Source: JBKEBQ01 sp047973225 (GTDB lineage: Bacteria > Bacillota_I > Bacilli_A > Erysipelotrichales > Erysipelotrichaceae). From it: 64,000 bases of DNA. Both the position numbers and the translations under genes were made by a program. Below, one piece after another: positions 1-10,600 of the stretch. The DNA is taken from assembly GCA_047973225.1 (NCBI GenBank), contig JBKEBQ010000007.1, positions 1-64,000 of the forward strand, in the 5' to 3' direction. The notes below the pieces were generated by a model, which did not search any database, was not told the DNA's origin, and saw only the letters and a program-made list of their open reading frames with translations. Numbering within the stretch: position 1 is the stretch's first letter; each line of letters starts with the position of its first letter.

Positions 1-261
1 TCAAGCCTTAATCTTTCTACTTCAGTTAAGCTTTTACTCGCGTGCAAAGCGGAAAATCTATTGCCAGTTTTTTTTCTTGTTTTCTAGTCCTTTTTCTCCA
101 AACTTTTGATATTTATCTAACTATGTCCAAATTTGGCCAGAAGAAATTCCCTCAGACTGAGCTAACTCACTCCTACTAATCCTTTCATCATAGTACCTTT
201 TAACTATCCGAAGTTTTTCTTCTTTACTCCACTTTTTATTCTTTCCACCCTTTGGTCTCAT
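1..261 (-). pseudogene. IS3-family transposase OrfA remnant (runs off left edge)
   Basis: The minus strand from the ATG at 259-261 encodes a basic helix-turn-helix start (MRPKGGKNKKWSKEEKLR...) typical of the OrfA DNA-binding subunit of IS3/IS911-type elements. The frame is broken twice. A TAG at 121-123 is codon 47, and a run of eight T (68-75 on the plus strand) needs one base fewer to restore the frame, after which the protein continues to the window edge. OrfA normally works with a frameshifted OrfB (DDE integrase), which would lie outside the window. It is inactive as seen. The family call rests on the HTH pattern only. Confidence 0.7.
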
Positions 262-365
262 TACATACCCTCCTTATTTAAAAGTATAACAAAAAAGTAG
301 ACTTGCTTTTTTTGCTTGTCTACTTCCAGTTTAGCACTTCATACTATTATAGAATTATGCTTTTC

Positions 366-815
366 TTATGATTTTTTGGTTTTATTTATATTATTTTTTA
401 TAGGATTACAGGTATCATGTAATCCACATTTTTCATTTGGGCAAAGATTATATTCATAACGTTTTTCACTGGGAATAAAGGATGTGATTTCATCGTTATC
501 AAAGCCGACAACAAAACTACTGTTATTTAAAATAATGGGGCGCTTTAAGATCGTAGGGTTGGATTGAATGACTTCAACTAAATGGTTGATAGATAAATTG
601 TTTATATTTTCATCTAAATTTTTGAATGCTTTCGATCTTGTTGAAATGATATCGTCTGTTCCATTCGGTGCTCTTTGGAGTAGATACTTAATTTCTTCTT
701 TGTTTAGGAGTGTGCTTTGAATGTTTTTTTCAACATAATCAAGATTATTTTCTTCTAACCACGCCTTAGCTTTCAGTGCAGAAGTACAACCAAAAGAGGT
801 ATATAAGAGAATCAT
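366..815 (-). CDS. spx: Spx/ArsC-family transcriptional regulator, atypical redox site
   Basis: 149 aa of thioredoxin-like ArsC/Spx fold. The start at 813-815 is chosen because AAAGGAG lies about 8 nt upstream; a longer frame to 887 has no ribosome site. The N-terminus (MILLYTSFGCTSALKAKAWL) and the later GTDDIISTRSKAF and LKRPII motifs match Spx, which binds the RNA polymerase alpha C-terminal domain and steers transcription under thiol stress. The usual CxxC switch is not complete: C10 is present but position 13 is Ala. Instead the C-terminus carries C125, C130, H133 and C136 (C-x4-C-x2-H-x2-C), which could bind a metal. Spx as a family is sure; the redox behaviour is inferred to differ. 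Confidence 0.85.
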   Translation of the reverse strand: MILLYTSFGCTSALKAKAWLEENNLDYVEKNIQSTLLNKEEIKYLLQRAPNGTDDIISTRSKAFKNLDENINNLSINHLVEVIQSNPTILKRPIILNNSSFVVGFDNDEITSFIPSEKRYEYNLCPNEKCGLHDTCNPIKNNINKTKKS

Positions 816-839
816 GCAAGTCACTCCTTTCATAGTTTT

Positions 840-845
840 ATTATA
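840..845 (-). promoter_or_regulatory. -10 element for the spx-like gene
   Basis: TATAAT on the minus strand, about 25 nt upstream of the start codon. I see no good -35 at the right distance. Confidence 0.45.
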
Positions 846-910
846 CTGTATTTGCTTAAAAAATACATCACATATTTTTACATACAAGCACGATATTTAT
901 ATGTATATAA

Positions 911-1030
911 AGAACTACAATGAACATACGCAAACAATCATAGGTTTGCGGAAGTATTCCCCTAAATACTTCATATATTCTCCCTTTTTTTAAACAATAT
1001 ATAGAAAACCCTGCATAAGGGTTTTTTATA
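911..1030 (+). ncRNA. Candidate small structured RNA
   Basis: Between two divergent genes there are two back-to-back perfect hairpins, 929-950 (CGCAAAC stem, 8-nt loop) and 951-972 (GAAGTATT stem, 6-nt loop), and then an intrinsic terminator at 1005-1027. A weak promoter (TTTACA at 877-882, TATGTA at 900-905) precedes them, and the next gene has its own extended -10 after the terminator. That makes a free-standing transcript of about 115 nt plausible. I recognise no known RNA family. It could instead be an attenuated leader of the ABC gene. Confidence 0.35.
1005..1027 (+). terminator. Intrinsic terminator
   Basis: AAAACCC stem, TGCATA loop, then GGGTTTTTT. It lies upstream of the ABC transporter promoter and ends whatever RNA starts before it; no plus-strand protein gene precedes it. 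Confidence 0.65.
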
Positions 1031-1060
1031 TTACTTTGAAAGGGCAATATAGCTTTGTTG

Positions 1061-1069
1061 TGCTATAAT
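1061..1069 (+). promoter_or_regulatory. Extended -10 promoter of the ABC exporter gene
   Basis: TGCTATAAT (TGn plus TATAAT at 1064-1069), just downstream of the terminator at 1005-1027 and 23 nt before the chosen start codon. The TTGAAA at 1036-1041 is too far (22 nt) to be a normal -35. Confidence 0.55.
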
Positions 1070-1091
1070 GAACTACATTAAGGGAGAATAT

Positions 1092-2825
1092 ATGAATAAA
1101 CAAAGAATGAAAAAGTTTTTGGGATACTATAAACCTTACAAAAAGATATTTTTTATCGATATGTTTTGTGCATTGTTGCTATCATCGATAACGCTTGTTT
1201 ATCCAATGCTAACAAGATATGTTACCAATGATATTCTAGCGAAATCTTCTATTGCATTGGATGTAATTGCGAAAGTGGGCGCAATTATGATCATCTTGGT
1301 TATTGTTGAATATGTTTGCACATATTATATTGCCTATAAGGGACACGTTATGGGTGCGTTTATGGAAGCAGATATGCGCAACGAATTATTTCAACATTAC
1401 CAAAAATTGAGCTTTAGTTTTTATGATGATCAAAAAGTCGGACAATTGATGACAAGACTTACCAATGATCTATTTTCTCTAACAGAACTATACCATCATG
1501 GACCTGAGGATATTGTGATTTCCATCATTCGTATTTTAGGTGCTTTTATTATTTTGTTAACTATAAATGTTCCTCTGACCTTATTTGTATTCGCTTTAAT
1601 CCCTATTATGATTGTATTTAGTATTCATTATAATAAGCAATTAAATAAAGCGTATAGTATGAATCGCAGAAAAATTGGGGATATCAATGCACGAATTGAA
1701 GATTCTTTATCGGGTATTCGGGTCGTGAAGTCCTTCGCGAATGAACATCAAGAGGTGCATCGTTTTACGAGAGAAAACAATATGTGGATTTCAACAAAGC
1801 GTAATTCCTATCATAAAATGGGAAGATTTAATGCTGGCTTAGCAGCATTTATGAGTTTGTTGGGTGTGATTGTGGTACTTGGTGGAAGTTATTTAATTGC
1901 GAAAGGAATTTTAAATGCTGGCGATTTGATTGCATATTTATTGTTTATGGTAAATTTAACTGATCCCATCAAGAAATTTATCAATTTTACTGAAACGTTT
2001 CAAAATGGGATCACAGGGTTTTCACGTTTTATGGATATGTTAGAAATAGAACCAGATATTGCAGATACGCCCTCGGCAATTCCATTACAAGATGTAAAAG
2101 GAAATGTATGTTTTGAAGATGTATCATTTCGCTATAAAGATACAAAAGAAGATGTATTGCGCAATGTAAACTTGGATGTGAAAGCAGGCGAATATATTGC
2201 TCTTGTTGGGCAAAGTGGTGTTGGAAAAACTACCCTTTGTTCCTTGATTCCACGTTTCTATGAGGCCAGTAGTGGGGATATTAAAATAGATGGAATTCCG
2301 ATTAAAGATATTACCATGAATTCTTTAAGAAATCATATTGGGGTAGTGCAACAAGATGTTTATTTATTTGCGGGCAGTGTATTTGATAACATTGCTTATG
2401 GGAATTTAAAAGCTTCGCAAGAAGATGTTATAAAAGCTGCAAAACTTGCCAATGCACATGAATTTATCATGGAATTAGAAGACGGTTATATGAGTGATAT
2501 TGGATCACGAGGTGTGAAGTTGTCTGGTGGGCAAAAACAACGTATTTCGATCGCTCGAGTATTTTTAAAAAATCCTGAGATCTTGATATTTGATGAAGCG
2601 ACGAGTGCATTAGACAATGAATCTGAGCAAGTGGTGCAAGAATCGTTGGAAGCACTGGCAAAAAATCGTACAACATTTGTGATTGCACACCGTTTGTCAA
2701 CTATCAAAAATGCCAAACGAATTGTTGTTTTAAGTGTACAAGGAATTGAAGAAAGTGGAACACATGATACACTATTGGCAAAGAATGGGGAGTATGCAAA
2801 ACTTTACAATATGCAATTTCGCTAA
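1092..2825 (+). CDS. ABC exporter, fused membrane and ATPase domains (half transporter)
   Basis: 577 aa. The ATG at 1092 follows GGGAGA; an in-frame ATG at 1068 has no ribosome site. Residues about 1-310 hold the six-helix type I exporter membrane domain. The ATPase domain follows, with Walker A GQSGVGKTT near residue 372, signature LSGGQKQR near 476, Walker B ILIFDEATSALD near 496 and an H-loop (AHRLS) near 531. Such proteins dimerise in the membrane and export lipids, drugs or peptides. The gene stands alone, with no partner half transporter beside it, so it probably forms a homodimer. The substrate cannot be told from sequence. Confidence 0.93.
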   Translation: MNKQRMKKFLGYYKPYKKIFFIDMFCALLLSSITLVYPMLTRYVTNDILAKSSIALDVIAKVGAIMIILVIVEYVCTYYIAYKGHVMGAFMEADMRNELFQHYQKLSFSFYDDQKVGQLMTRLTNDLFSLTELYHHGPEDIVISIIRILGAFIILLTINVPLTLFVFALIPIMIVFSIHYNKQLNKAYSMNRRKIGDINARIEDSLSGIRVVKSFANEHQEVHRFTRENNMWISTKRNSYHKMGRFNAGLAAFMSLLGVIVVLGGSYLIAKGILNAGDLIAYLLFMVNLTDPIKKFINFTETFQNGITGFSRFMDMLEIEPDIADTPSAIPLQDVKGNVCFEDVSFRYKDTKEDVLRNVNLDVKAGEYIALVGQSGVGKTTLCSLIPRFYEASSGDIKIDGIPIKDITMNSLRNHIGVVQQDVYLFAGSVFDNIAYGNLKASQEDVIKAAKLANAHEFIMELEDGYMSDIGSRGVKLSGGQKQRISIARVFLKNPEILIFDEATSALDNESEQVVQESLEALAKNRTTFVIAHRLSTIKNAKRIVVLSVQGIEESGTHDTLLAKNGEYAKLYNMQFR

Positions 2826-3020
2826 ATCAACAGCTAGCTGTAATGATACCATTTGTATGGAGTAATTTATTAAAAAAGTAATATATCAGTAAAGGTATTT
2901 TTTTAACGGTATCTAAAAGCGTACGCTCTTGATGTTTTGCTTCAAAGTTATGATAACATATCAACAAATATTTACAGAACGTATGATGATTTGCCGACAA
3001 AAGATAGAAGGAGAAAAAGG

Positions 3021-3788
3021 ATGGAAACATGGATAGGTATTATGATACCGTTTTTAGGAACAACGATTGGAGCAGGTTTTGTTTTCTTTTTGAAAGAAAA
3101 GGTAAGTGATAAATTAATTGCCGGTTTTTTAGCACTGGCGGCAGGCATTATGGTAAGTGCTTCTTTTTTCTCTTTATTGTTACCAGCATTAGAAGCAAAT
3201 GGGGAAAACAATATTGTTGCAGTTACGTTAGGTTTTATGCTGGGTGGAGTTTTTCTCGGGATACTGGATAAGTTGCTTCCCCATTTTCACCCTAATACAA
3301 ATACAGTGGAGGGGTTGCCATCACACTTAAAAAAATCAACCATGCTGATTTTGGCGGTTACGTTGCATAATATTCCAGAAGGAATGGCGGTGGGACTTTT
3401 GTATGGGGTAGCGCTGCAAAGCGGAGAGGCTGCTGCTTTTGCGAGTGCATTGGCGCTTTCCATAGGCATTGCTATTCAAAATATTCCAGAAGGAGCAGCG
3501 ATTGCATTGCCACTAAAGAAAAGTGGAACATCCAATAAAAAAGCCTTTGTATATGGAACGCTTTCGGGTATCGTAGAGCCTTTGGGAGCGCTACTTGCGA
3601 TTGCTTTTGTATCGCAAGTAAGTGGCATCATGCCTTGGTTTTTATCTTTTGCAGCAGGTGCCATGATATATGTTGTGGTGGAAGAACTCATTCCAGAAGC
3701 CCAAATGGATACTCACTCAGACAAGATCACGTTTGTGTTTATGCTAGGTTTTGCGATTATGATGGTATTGGATGTAGTGTTGGGGTGA
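3021..3788 (+). CDS. zupT: ZIP-family divalent metal transporter
   Basis: 255 aa integral membrane protein. The ATG at 3021 is preceded by AAGGAG. Two signature helices carry the metal-binding HNIPEG (near residue 115) and QNIPEG (near 151) motifs that define ZIP transporters of the ZupT/GufA branch, which import zinc and other divalent metals. In the second motif the first residue is Gln, as in many GufA-type members. A possible promoter (TTGATG at 2929, GATAAC at 2952) precedes it. It is monocistronic. Substrate choice is inferred from the family. Confidence 0.88.
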   Translation: METWIGIMIPFLGTTIGAGFVFFLKEKVSDKLIAGFLALAAGIMVSASFFSLLLPALEANGENNIVAVTLGFMLGGVFLGILDKLLPHFHPNTNTVEGLPSHLKKSTMLILAVTLHNIPEGMAVGLLYGVALQSGEAAAFASALALSIGIAIQNIPEGAAIALPLKKSGTSNKKAFVYGTLSGIVEPLGALLAIAFVSQVSGIMPWFLSFAAGAMIYVVVEELIPEAQMDTHSDKITFVFMLGFAIMMVLDVVLG

Positions 3789-3901
3789 GGATAAACCCGA
3801 AAACACGCACATGGATCTTTAAGAAATATGTGTATATTTGTGAGCTATTAAAAAAGGATGGAGTTTTTTGTTTAATTTAATGGGAAAGTTCTTAGTGCGA
3901 G

Positions 3902-3931
3902 TAAAAAGAAAAAAGTTCGCTCAAGCGAACT
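3902..3931 (-). terminator. Intrinsic terminator, minus strand
   Basis: A perfect AGTTCGCT / AGCGAACT hairpin with a 2-base loop (3914-3931). On the minus strand it is followed by a T-rich tract, so it ends the minus-strand IS-associated genes. Confidence 0.75.
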
Positions 3932-3965
3932 AAAAACAATATGAATTGTAGGGATTAAAAAAATC

Positions 3966-4163
3966 TTAGTCTTTACGAATAAAGGTATCTTTATGACACT
4001 TAACACATTAGAAAGCAGGAGGTTCTGACTCACCTTCTTCACCATATACCCATGAAGGCATTGGTTCTTCCTATCCGCAACTACTACATTTCATTTGGAT
4101 ATAAGTATCCTTTGAAATATAGGTAGATAAGTCGCCGTCTTGATCAAATTCAGGAACTGTCAT
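3966..4163 (-). pseudogene. Small zinc-ribbon protein, broken by two stops
   Basis: From the ATG at 4161-4163, which has GGAGGCTCC upstream, the frame gives a 65-residue protein with two Cys pairs (CSSC and CVKC), interrupted by TAG at 4071-4073 and TAA at 4008-4010. Its start overlaps the end of the adjacent IS91-type transposase remnant by 14 bp, so it may be a passenger or second gene of that element. No function can be given. The clear reading frame on both sides of the stops supports real decay. Confidence 0.6.
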
Positions 4164-4915
4164 AAGGAGCCTCCTTCTTTCTTCTATTTGGTGGAACCCA
4201 GCAATTTATATACATCATATATTGACCGCAATCACAAAGTAAAGGATCAGTATTAAAAAAGGAAATTAAATCCTTGCGATACGTTGGTTTATGTATAGTG
4301 CATTGGTTGGACGATGCCAACATTGATTTTCTGGAAAAGGGACGATTAATCTCTTCATGAAGGAGAAAATAGGTTCCTCCACTTCCACACGTTCTTTCGT
4401 TTTATGATCTTCATAATCATATTGAATAACTTTTTTTCGTCAAACTTCAAAATTCGGAAGATGCCATAACGGGTCTACCTGTATAACGAATGATATAAGA
4501 AACAACCGCATCTTTCCCGTTATGTTGCTTCCTTTTTGGAGCATTGACATAAAATCCTTCTGTATGATCCTTTCCATTCATTTTATTAAAAGCATAAAAT
4601 AAAGTATCTTTACGGCATCAAATAAAATATTGAGTAGTTTGCGCTCACGAGAAAGAAGTCACGAAGGCGCTTATCAATCGTAAATACAACATGACGGTGA
4701 CGAACAACTTTGGGGTCAAGAAGAAAGTCGTCCTAATAGTTGACGGACAAATTTTGAATCGTGACCTTAGTAGGGTCAAGCATTTTAGAGAATGATTTTG
4801 TAGCAACAGTAGCTAAAGGCTTTGCAAGGTTATCTGCAATCATAAAAGCTAGACCATGCAAATGATATCGTGAACTGACTTTCGTTGGATATAGTTGATT
4901 TAGCAGTATCTTTCA
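4150..4915 (-). pseudogene. Decayed IS91-type (Y2 rolling-circle) transposase
   Basis: Minus-strand translations in shifting frames give, in order, HVVFTIDKRLRDFF, then TLFYAFNKMNGKD, then the paired-tyrosine segment VVSYIIRYTGRPVMA (the Y-x3-Y catalytic motif of IS91/IS801 transposases), then VEEPIFSFMKRLI and a C-terminal CDCG. At least two stops and three frameshifts separate these blocks, and the N-terminal zinc-binding part is missing. The element is dead. It fills the 1.1-kb gap between zupT and addB. Confidence 0.75.
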
Positions 4916-4917
4916 AA

Positions 4918-4947
4918 TGACGAAGTGTTTTTCTTCGTCACTTTTTT
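4918..4947 (+). terminator. Intrinsic terminator before addB
   Basis: Eight-bp TGACGAAG / CTTCGTCA stem, 7-nt loop, then C and six T. Confidence 0.75.
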
Positions 4948-4980
4948 ATTTTGTTACATCAATAATTTCATAAAATACGC

Positions 4981-4986
4981 TATAAT
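4981..4986 (+). promoter_or_regulatory. -10 element for addBA
   Basis: TATAAT 20 nt before the addB start codon. No convincing -35 is seen at 16-18 nt. Confidence 0.45.
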
Positions 4987-5005
4987 AAACATACGAGGTG
5001 AAATC

Positions 5006-7663
5006 ATGAAGTTAGAAGATATCAAAGACAATGCCTGTATTCTTGCAGAAGGATATATTCATAATGAAGTTCGTCAACAATTACTTAAGGAAAAACGTGG
5101 AATTGCGAATGTTTCAATTCTTTCTTTATCTACCTATATGGCTAGTGAAATTGTAAAACACGAAGATGTGGTGATATATGAATATGCAAATATCATCAAA
5201 ACATTAAAGTTAGAACATTTCAAAGAAATCGCCTTAACACCATATTTTTTACATGAAATTATACAAATGGTTCGTGATGGAAAAAAATACAATATGGATA
5301 TTTCTAGCCTGGCGAAAGATGATGCTTATCAAAAAGAGTTGCAACAAATCATTGCAGCTTGTAGTACGTACCGATTGGATGTTGAGGATATGTATGAGAA
5401 ATTTTGGGCAAGACAAGATTTTCATAATGTGTATATCTATGATGCATTTCCTGATGTATATAAAAATAAAGTATATGCACATATGGAATTATATGGCGCA
5501 AAACGCTTGCAAACTAAGCGATATCAGCCAATCTGTAAGTTATATTATGTGCTGAATAAAAAAGAAGAAGTAGAAGCTCTAGCGCGCTATATCTTAGATG
5601 AAGATGTTTATGCAGAAGATGCTAAAATTACCATTTTAAATGAAGAATACCGTCCATTGATTACCCAAATTTTTACGCGTTACAAGATTCCTCATTATTT
5701 TTTGAACGCAAGAAAAGGGCATCGTTTGGTTTTTAAGTATAGGGCACTACTCGCTTATTATATGAAACCTTGTAAACAAAACTTGCGTAAGCTATGGGAG
5801 GCAGATGTTTTTGAAGGCGTTTATCATCATGCCTTTTACGAGTATATCGAATTGTTTGACAAGGATATTGATGATGATTTTGATCATGTGCAACAAGCGG
5901 ATATTACGGATGATGTCATCCATCAGCGAGAATATGAGGCATTGTTGCGATTGGAAACACAAGCAAAAGATATCAAAATGCAAGTAGAACCGTATATCTT
6001 AGCATTACAGAACTGCAAAATAGAGCAAGCTTTTGTGAAAATCGATGAAATTATATGTCAGTTTCATCATTTTAAAAGTGTGCGTGATACGCAAATAGCG
6101 TATAAAGTACGCGCCCTTTTTAAAGCTGCATACCCTTATCTAGAGCCGTTGATGCTACCTTTGCTTTATGCACAGTTAGAACAATTACAACTTGAAGATA
6201 AAGAAGCAATCGAAGGCATTGGAATTTCGATCCTGAGTGAACCGCAGGCCTATAAAAAATACCATTTTATGCTTGGTGCCAGCAGTGATAATTTTCCACA
6301 GTTTCCGAGTAAGAAAGGGATATTCTCAGAAGATTATCTTGCACTTTGTGATTTTCCAAGTTTGGATGAGCGATTTTCATTGTATCAAGAAGGCATTGAA
6401 AATACCCTTCATGCAAGCGATATCTTTATAGGGTTTTATCCGATGAGTGATTATCAAGGAAAAGAAAAAGAAGCTGCTTTTGAGATTGAACGTTTTGTTG
6501 GGGTGGATAAAGAACATCCAGCCGTATATTATTCTTTACAATATAATCACCAAACCTATAAGGTTAGTGCATCGTTATCAAAAGGAGTGAGTGAACAACT
6601 ATTCTTTAAAGAACAGGTATTGTATGGATCCATCTCTTCATTAGAAAAGTTTAACAATTGCCCATTTCAGTATTTTGTTGCACAGGGATTATGTGTGCGA
6701 GAACCACAAGCGTATCACATCCATCGTGCAAAAACAGGAAAGCTACTGCATGGTTTGTTGGAGCAGTTGCTATCTACCCAGGGCAAGGCATATCCACTTG
6801 TTGAGCAAAAGATGGTGGAAGGATTATTAGAAAAGCCAATACGAGATCTACAAAAGCTGCATCCACAGTGGAAAGGTTTTTTGGAGATTGTAAAACAACA
6901 AGCGCTACACAATATTTTGAAAAACTTTGTATTTATGAGTGATATGGAAGTACACTCATCCCTCGCTCCAAGTGCTTTGGAGTATCGTTTTAAACAAACT
7001 ATCACGCTAGAAAAAACCGATATTGTATTACGTGGCATCATCGATCGAATCGATGAAAACCAAGATTTTATATCTATTATCGACTATAAAAGCACACCGC
7101 ATGACCTAAAAGAAGAAGCTGTTTTTTCAGGTTTGAAATTACAATTGCTTACATATTTATACGCCCTAGCGAAGACATCTGATAAACGTATTTTGGGAAG
7201 TTTTTATTATTCGCTTAAAAATTCTATTGCTTCAGCCCCATATGCATCATTTAAAGGCAAGACGTATGAAGTTTGTAAACAGGAAGTAGAAAACTTGCAA
7301 AATGAATTCTTAAAAAGCAAACAATTGGTAGGATGGACCTTTGATGAAGCCATTGAAGTTATGGATGATGATTTAAAACATCAAAAAAGTATTAGTAAAA
7401 AAGCCGATGGTGCGTATACGGCAAGAACAAATATTTACGCAATTGAAAAGATCACAAACGTTGTTGAAGCATTGTATAATCGTATTGCGAACCAACTCTT
7501 AACAGGTAAGGTTGCTATTGCACCGATGGATTGTACATACTGTATGTACAATTCTATTTGTCATTATCAAGGCATGATGGTGGAAAAACCAAGCTTAGAA
7601 GTAGATGAATGTATTTATCAAGTAAAGAAAGGAAAGGAAGTTGCACATGATACAATGGAATGA
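5006..7663 (+). CDS. addB: ATP-dependent nuclease subunit B (AddB/RexB)
   Basis: 885 aa, clearly shorter than the roughly 1,160 aa of Bacillus AddB. The start at 5006 follows CGAGGTGA. The N-terminus lacks a Walker A motif, as in streptococcal RexB. The C-terminal RecB-like nuclease is recognisable by IIDYKST near residue 692. The four iron-sulfur cysteines are visible: one in NNCPFQYF near 551 and three in CTYCMYNSIC near 842-851. With AddA it resects double-strand breaks and loads the recombinase. The stop codon lies inside addA (17-bp overlap), so translation is coupled. AddB/RexB identity is sure from the cluster and motifs. Confidence 0.92.
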   Translation: MKLEDIKDNACILAEGYIHNEVRQQLLKEKRGIANVSILSLSTYMASEIVKHEDVVIYEYANIIKTLKLEHFKEIALTPYFLHEIIQMVRDGKKYNMDISSLAKDDAYQKELQQIIAACSTYRLDVEDMYEKFWARQDFHNVYIYDAFPDVYKNKVYAHMELYGAKRLQTKRYQPICKLYYVLNKKEEVEALARYILDEDVYAEDAKITILNEEYRPLITQIFTRYKIPHYFLNARKGHRLVFKYRALLAYYMKPCKQNLRKLWEADVFEGVYHHAFYEYIELFDKDIDDDFDHVQQADITDDVIHQREYEALLRLETQAKDIKMQVEPYILALQNCKIEQAFVKIDEIICQFHHFKSVRDTQIAYKVRALFKAAYPYLEPLMLPLLYAQLEQLQLEDKEAIEGIGISILSEPQAYKKYHFMLGASSDNFPQFPSKKGIFSEDYLALCDFPSLDERFSLYQEGIENTLHASDIFIGFYPMSDYQGKEKEAAFEIERFVGVDKEHPAVYYSLQYNHQTYKVSASLSKGVSEQLFFKEQVLYGSISSLEKFNNCPFQYFVAQGLCVREPQAYHIHRAKTGKLLHGLLEQLLSTQGKAYPLVEQKMVEGLLEKPIRDLQKLHPQWKGFLEIVKQQALHNILKNFVFMSDMEVHSSLAPSALEYRFKQTITLEKTDIVLRGIIDRIDENQDFISIIDYKSTPHDLKEEAVFSGLKLQLLTYLYALAKTSDKRILGSFYYSLKNSIASAPYASFKGKTYEVCKQEVENLQNEFLKSKQLVGWTFDEAIEVMDDDLKHQKSISKKADGAYTARTNIYAIEKITNVVEALYNRIANQLLTGKVAIAPMDCTYCMYNSICHYQGMMVEKPSLEVDECIYQVKKGKEVAHDTME

Positions 7664-10600
7664 TAGTCAAAAAAGAGCAATCAAAACCAAGGATAAGAAC
7701 ATTCTGATATCGGCAAGTGCGGGTGCTGGAAAGACAACCGTACTGATTGCGCGCTTGATGCACCTCATGGAGCAAGGGGTTGGCGTTGATGAAATTTTAG
7801 CAATGACGTTTTCAGAGGCAGCAGCAGCTGAAATGAAGAAACGTTTATCGGAAGAGTTGCATAGACAATTACAAAAGGATCCCCATGATCATTTTGTGAG
7901 ACAGCAGTTAACTAAGTTAAATACAGCGTATATTTCTACGATTCATGGATTTTGTTTGCGGATTATGCAAAATTATTATTATATTGTCGGTTTGGATAAA
8001 CAAAGGGTAGAACATATCATAGATGACGCTGACGCTAACGATTTAAAACAAAGAGCGATGCGAGAAGTACTGACAAAATATTATGAACATCCACATTTTT
8101 TTCAATTGACACAAGCATTTAGCAATCAATTGGCAAACGAAGAGAGAATCCAAAACAGTATCCTAGCGTTAGCAACACTTGCCAACGCTAAAGCTGATCG
8201 TGATATGTTTTTAACATCATGTGTTATGGAGTATCAAGAAATCACGCAAATAAAGGCATTGCCAGAAGACATTAAAATATCCTTTTTAGAATATTTTAAA
8301 ACACACACAGACTTACTGGTGGAAGCCCTTGAAAAAGCCCTTGAACACCATGATAACGATGCGATTATACAAAAATGTTTGGGGTATAAAAAGGCAATGG
8401 AGGCATTAAAAGCAGCGGATTATGCAAAATATCATGAACTTTTTTTAGCGAGTATCCAAATGCGTTACGAAGTACCATTAAGTGATCCATGGGTCAAAAA
8501 GGCAAATACGTTGGAGAAAAAAATCTTGGAAAATCTTTTTGAAGAAGATCAATTTGTTTGTTTTCACAATCAAGTGATAAAAGATATACATTTGTTTTGT
8601 GAAATCACAAAGGCTTATATAGAATGTTTTGATCGTTTAAAACAAGAAGAAAAAGTGATCGATTTCAATGATATGGAACAGTATGCTTTAAAGATTTTAA
8701 AAGCAGATAATGGCTATGTAGCATCGCTTTATCGTAATAAATTTAAAACGATTATGGTAGATGAATTTCAAGATAGTAACGATATCCAAGATGAACTTGT
8801 AAAGTGTATTTGTAGATCGAACAATGTCTTTCGTGTGGGTGATATCAAACAATCTATTTATGGATTCCGCCATGCATTACCAACGATTATGAAATCGCTT
8901 ATGCAACACAAAACTACAAAAGATGAGCTTATTTATTTGGGACACAATTATCGTTCCAGTAAAAAGATAGTTGATTTTAATAACCAACTCTTTGATACCT
9001 TAATGAATGCTAGGGTAGCATCTTCTACGTATACAAAAGAAGATCATGTCATCACAGGAAAACAAGAACAAAAGGCTTTTAAACAACCTGTTCAATTACA
9101 TCTTATTGATCCTGTAGTCGACGAACAAAAAGCATATACCAGCAATACATTAAAATACAGTTACATTGCACATATGATTGAAGATTTGCATGCAAAGGGA
9201 AAAGCATATAAAGATATTGTTGTACTTGCACGTGGAAATACACATTTAAGTGCTTTGAGTGATGAATTGATGAGTCATAACATTCCCTGTTTCTATAAAA
9301 AACCACAAGGATTTTACGATAATGATGCCCTACAAACGGTGTTGCACTATTTGAAAGCATTGGACAATCCATATGATGAAATTGCATTGTTGTCGGTTTT
9401 AACATCACCATTTTATAAACAATCTGCTGAAGATTTAGCCATGATAAAATTACAAAAAGGAAAACTGTCGTATTATGAATATGTGAAAGACCAAGCGTTT
9501 TTTGAACCCTTTCAAAAATTGAAAGAAAAAAGCACAAGTGTATCACTCAGTAAACTTTTTGATGAAGTGTATGCACAAGCGCAGTATTATGAAAATTATA
9601 CAACACGACAAGAAAAGGCGAATTTAGATTTGCTTTATGAGTTGGCATATCGCTATGAGCAAGAGCAAGCAATATCATTACATGTTTTTTTGCGTCGCGT
9701 AGAAAAACAAAAAGAAAGTAAAGTTGCAGAGGCAATGTCGATTGGTAAAAACGATGATGTTGTACAATTGATGAGTATTCATAAATCTAAAGGATTACAG
9801 TTTAAAGTGGTTATTTTATTTGTGGGTGGCGGATTTAGTCTACCAGAAAGCAAAGATATAGCTGTTTTTGATGAGCGTCTAAGAATGGGTATGAAGTATG
9901 TCGATAAAAAACAAAATGCATGCTTTATAACACCAGAAATATTGGCGATGTATCAAAAGAAAAACAAAGAAATGATCGAGGAGGAAATACGGATTTTATA
10001 TGTTGCAACAACGCGTCCTCAAGAAGAATTGCATATTGTGGATATACGTGATGGCAAAGAGTATCCAACATTTTCAGCCAATGTTTTTTATAAGTCAAAA
10101 AATTACAGTGATTGGATTATGAGTGTTTTTACGAACCAAACCAGTGATGTATTTGAGTATAAAGTCATTGATACGATGTGGGAATTTATGACACCAAAAT
10201 CATCAACAGAAAAACAAAGGTATATTGCTAAAGCGTATCATAAAGAATGTGAGAAGATTTCATTGGTATCACCGAGTGATACGGAATTGAGTGCCTATAC
10301 ACCAAAACCGTTTGTGATAGAACAAAGTGATCGTTTTGCGCGAGGCGTTATGTTGCATAAGATGGTTGAACGGTTGGATCGCAAAGTATGGAGTGTAGAG
10401 GATATTCGCCAAGTGGCAGCGAAACAAGATTTCGTATTGCTTGCTCACGATGTGGATGTGTTGATAAAATTGTCACAAAATGCGATCTTTAAACAAGCTA
10501 CAAAACTTGCAAATGTCTATCATGAATTTCCTTACGCAGTGAAAGAAAAACAGGTCATTTCCCATGGATTTATGGACTTTTTAGCATATGATGAGCGATG

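Noticed and set aside
9103..9546. Long minus-strand frames inside addA and other core genes
   Set aside because: They lie antisense to clearly coding genes, have odd His/Leu/Tyr-rich composition and no ribosome sites.
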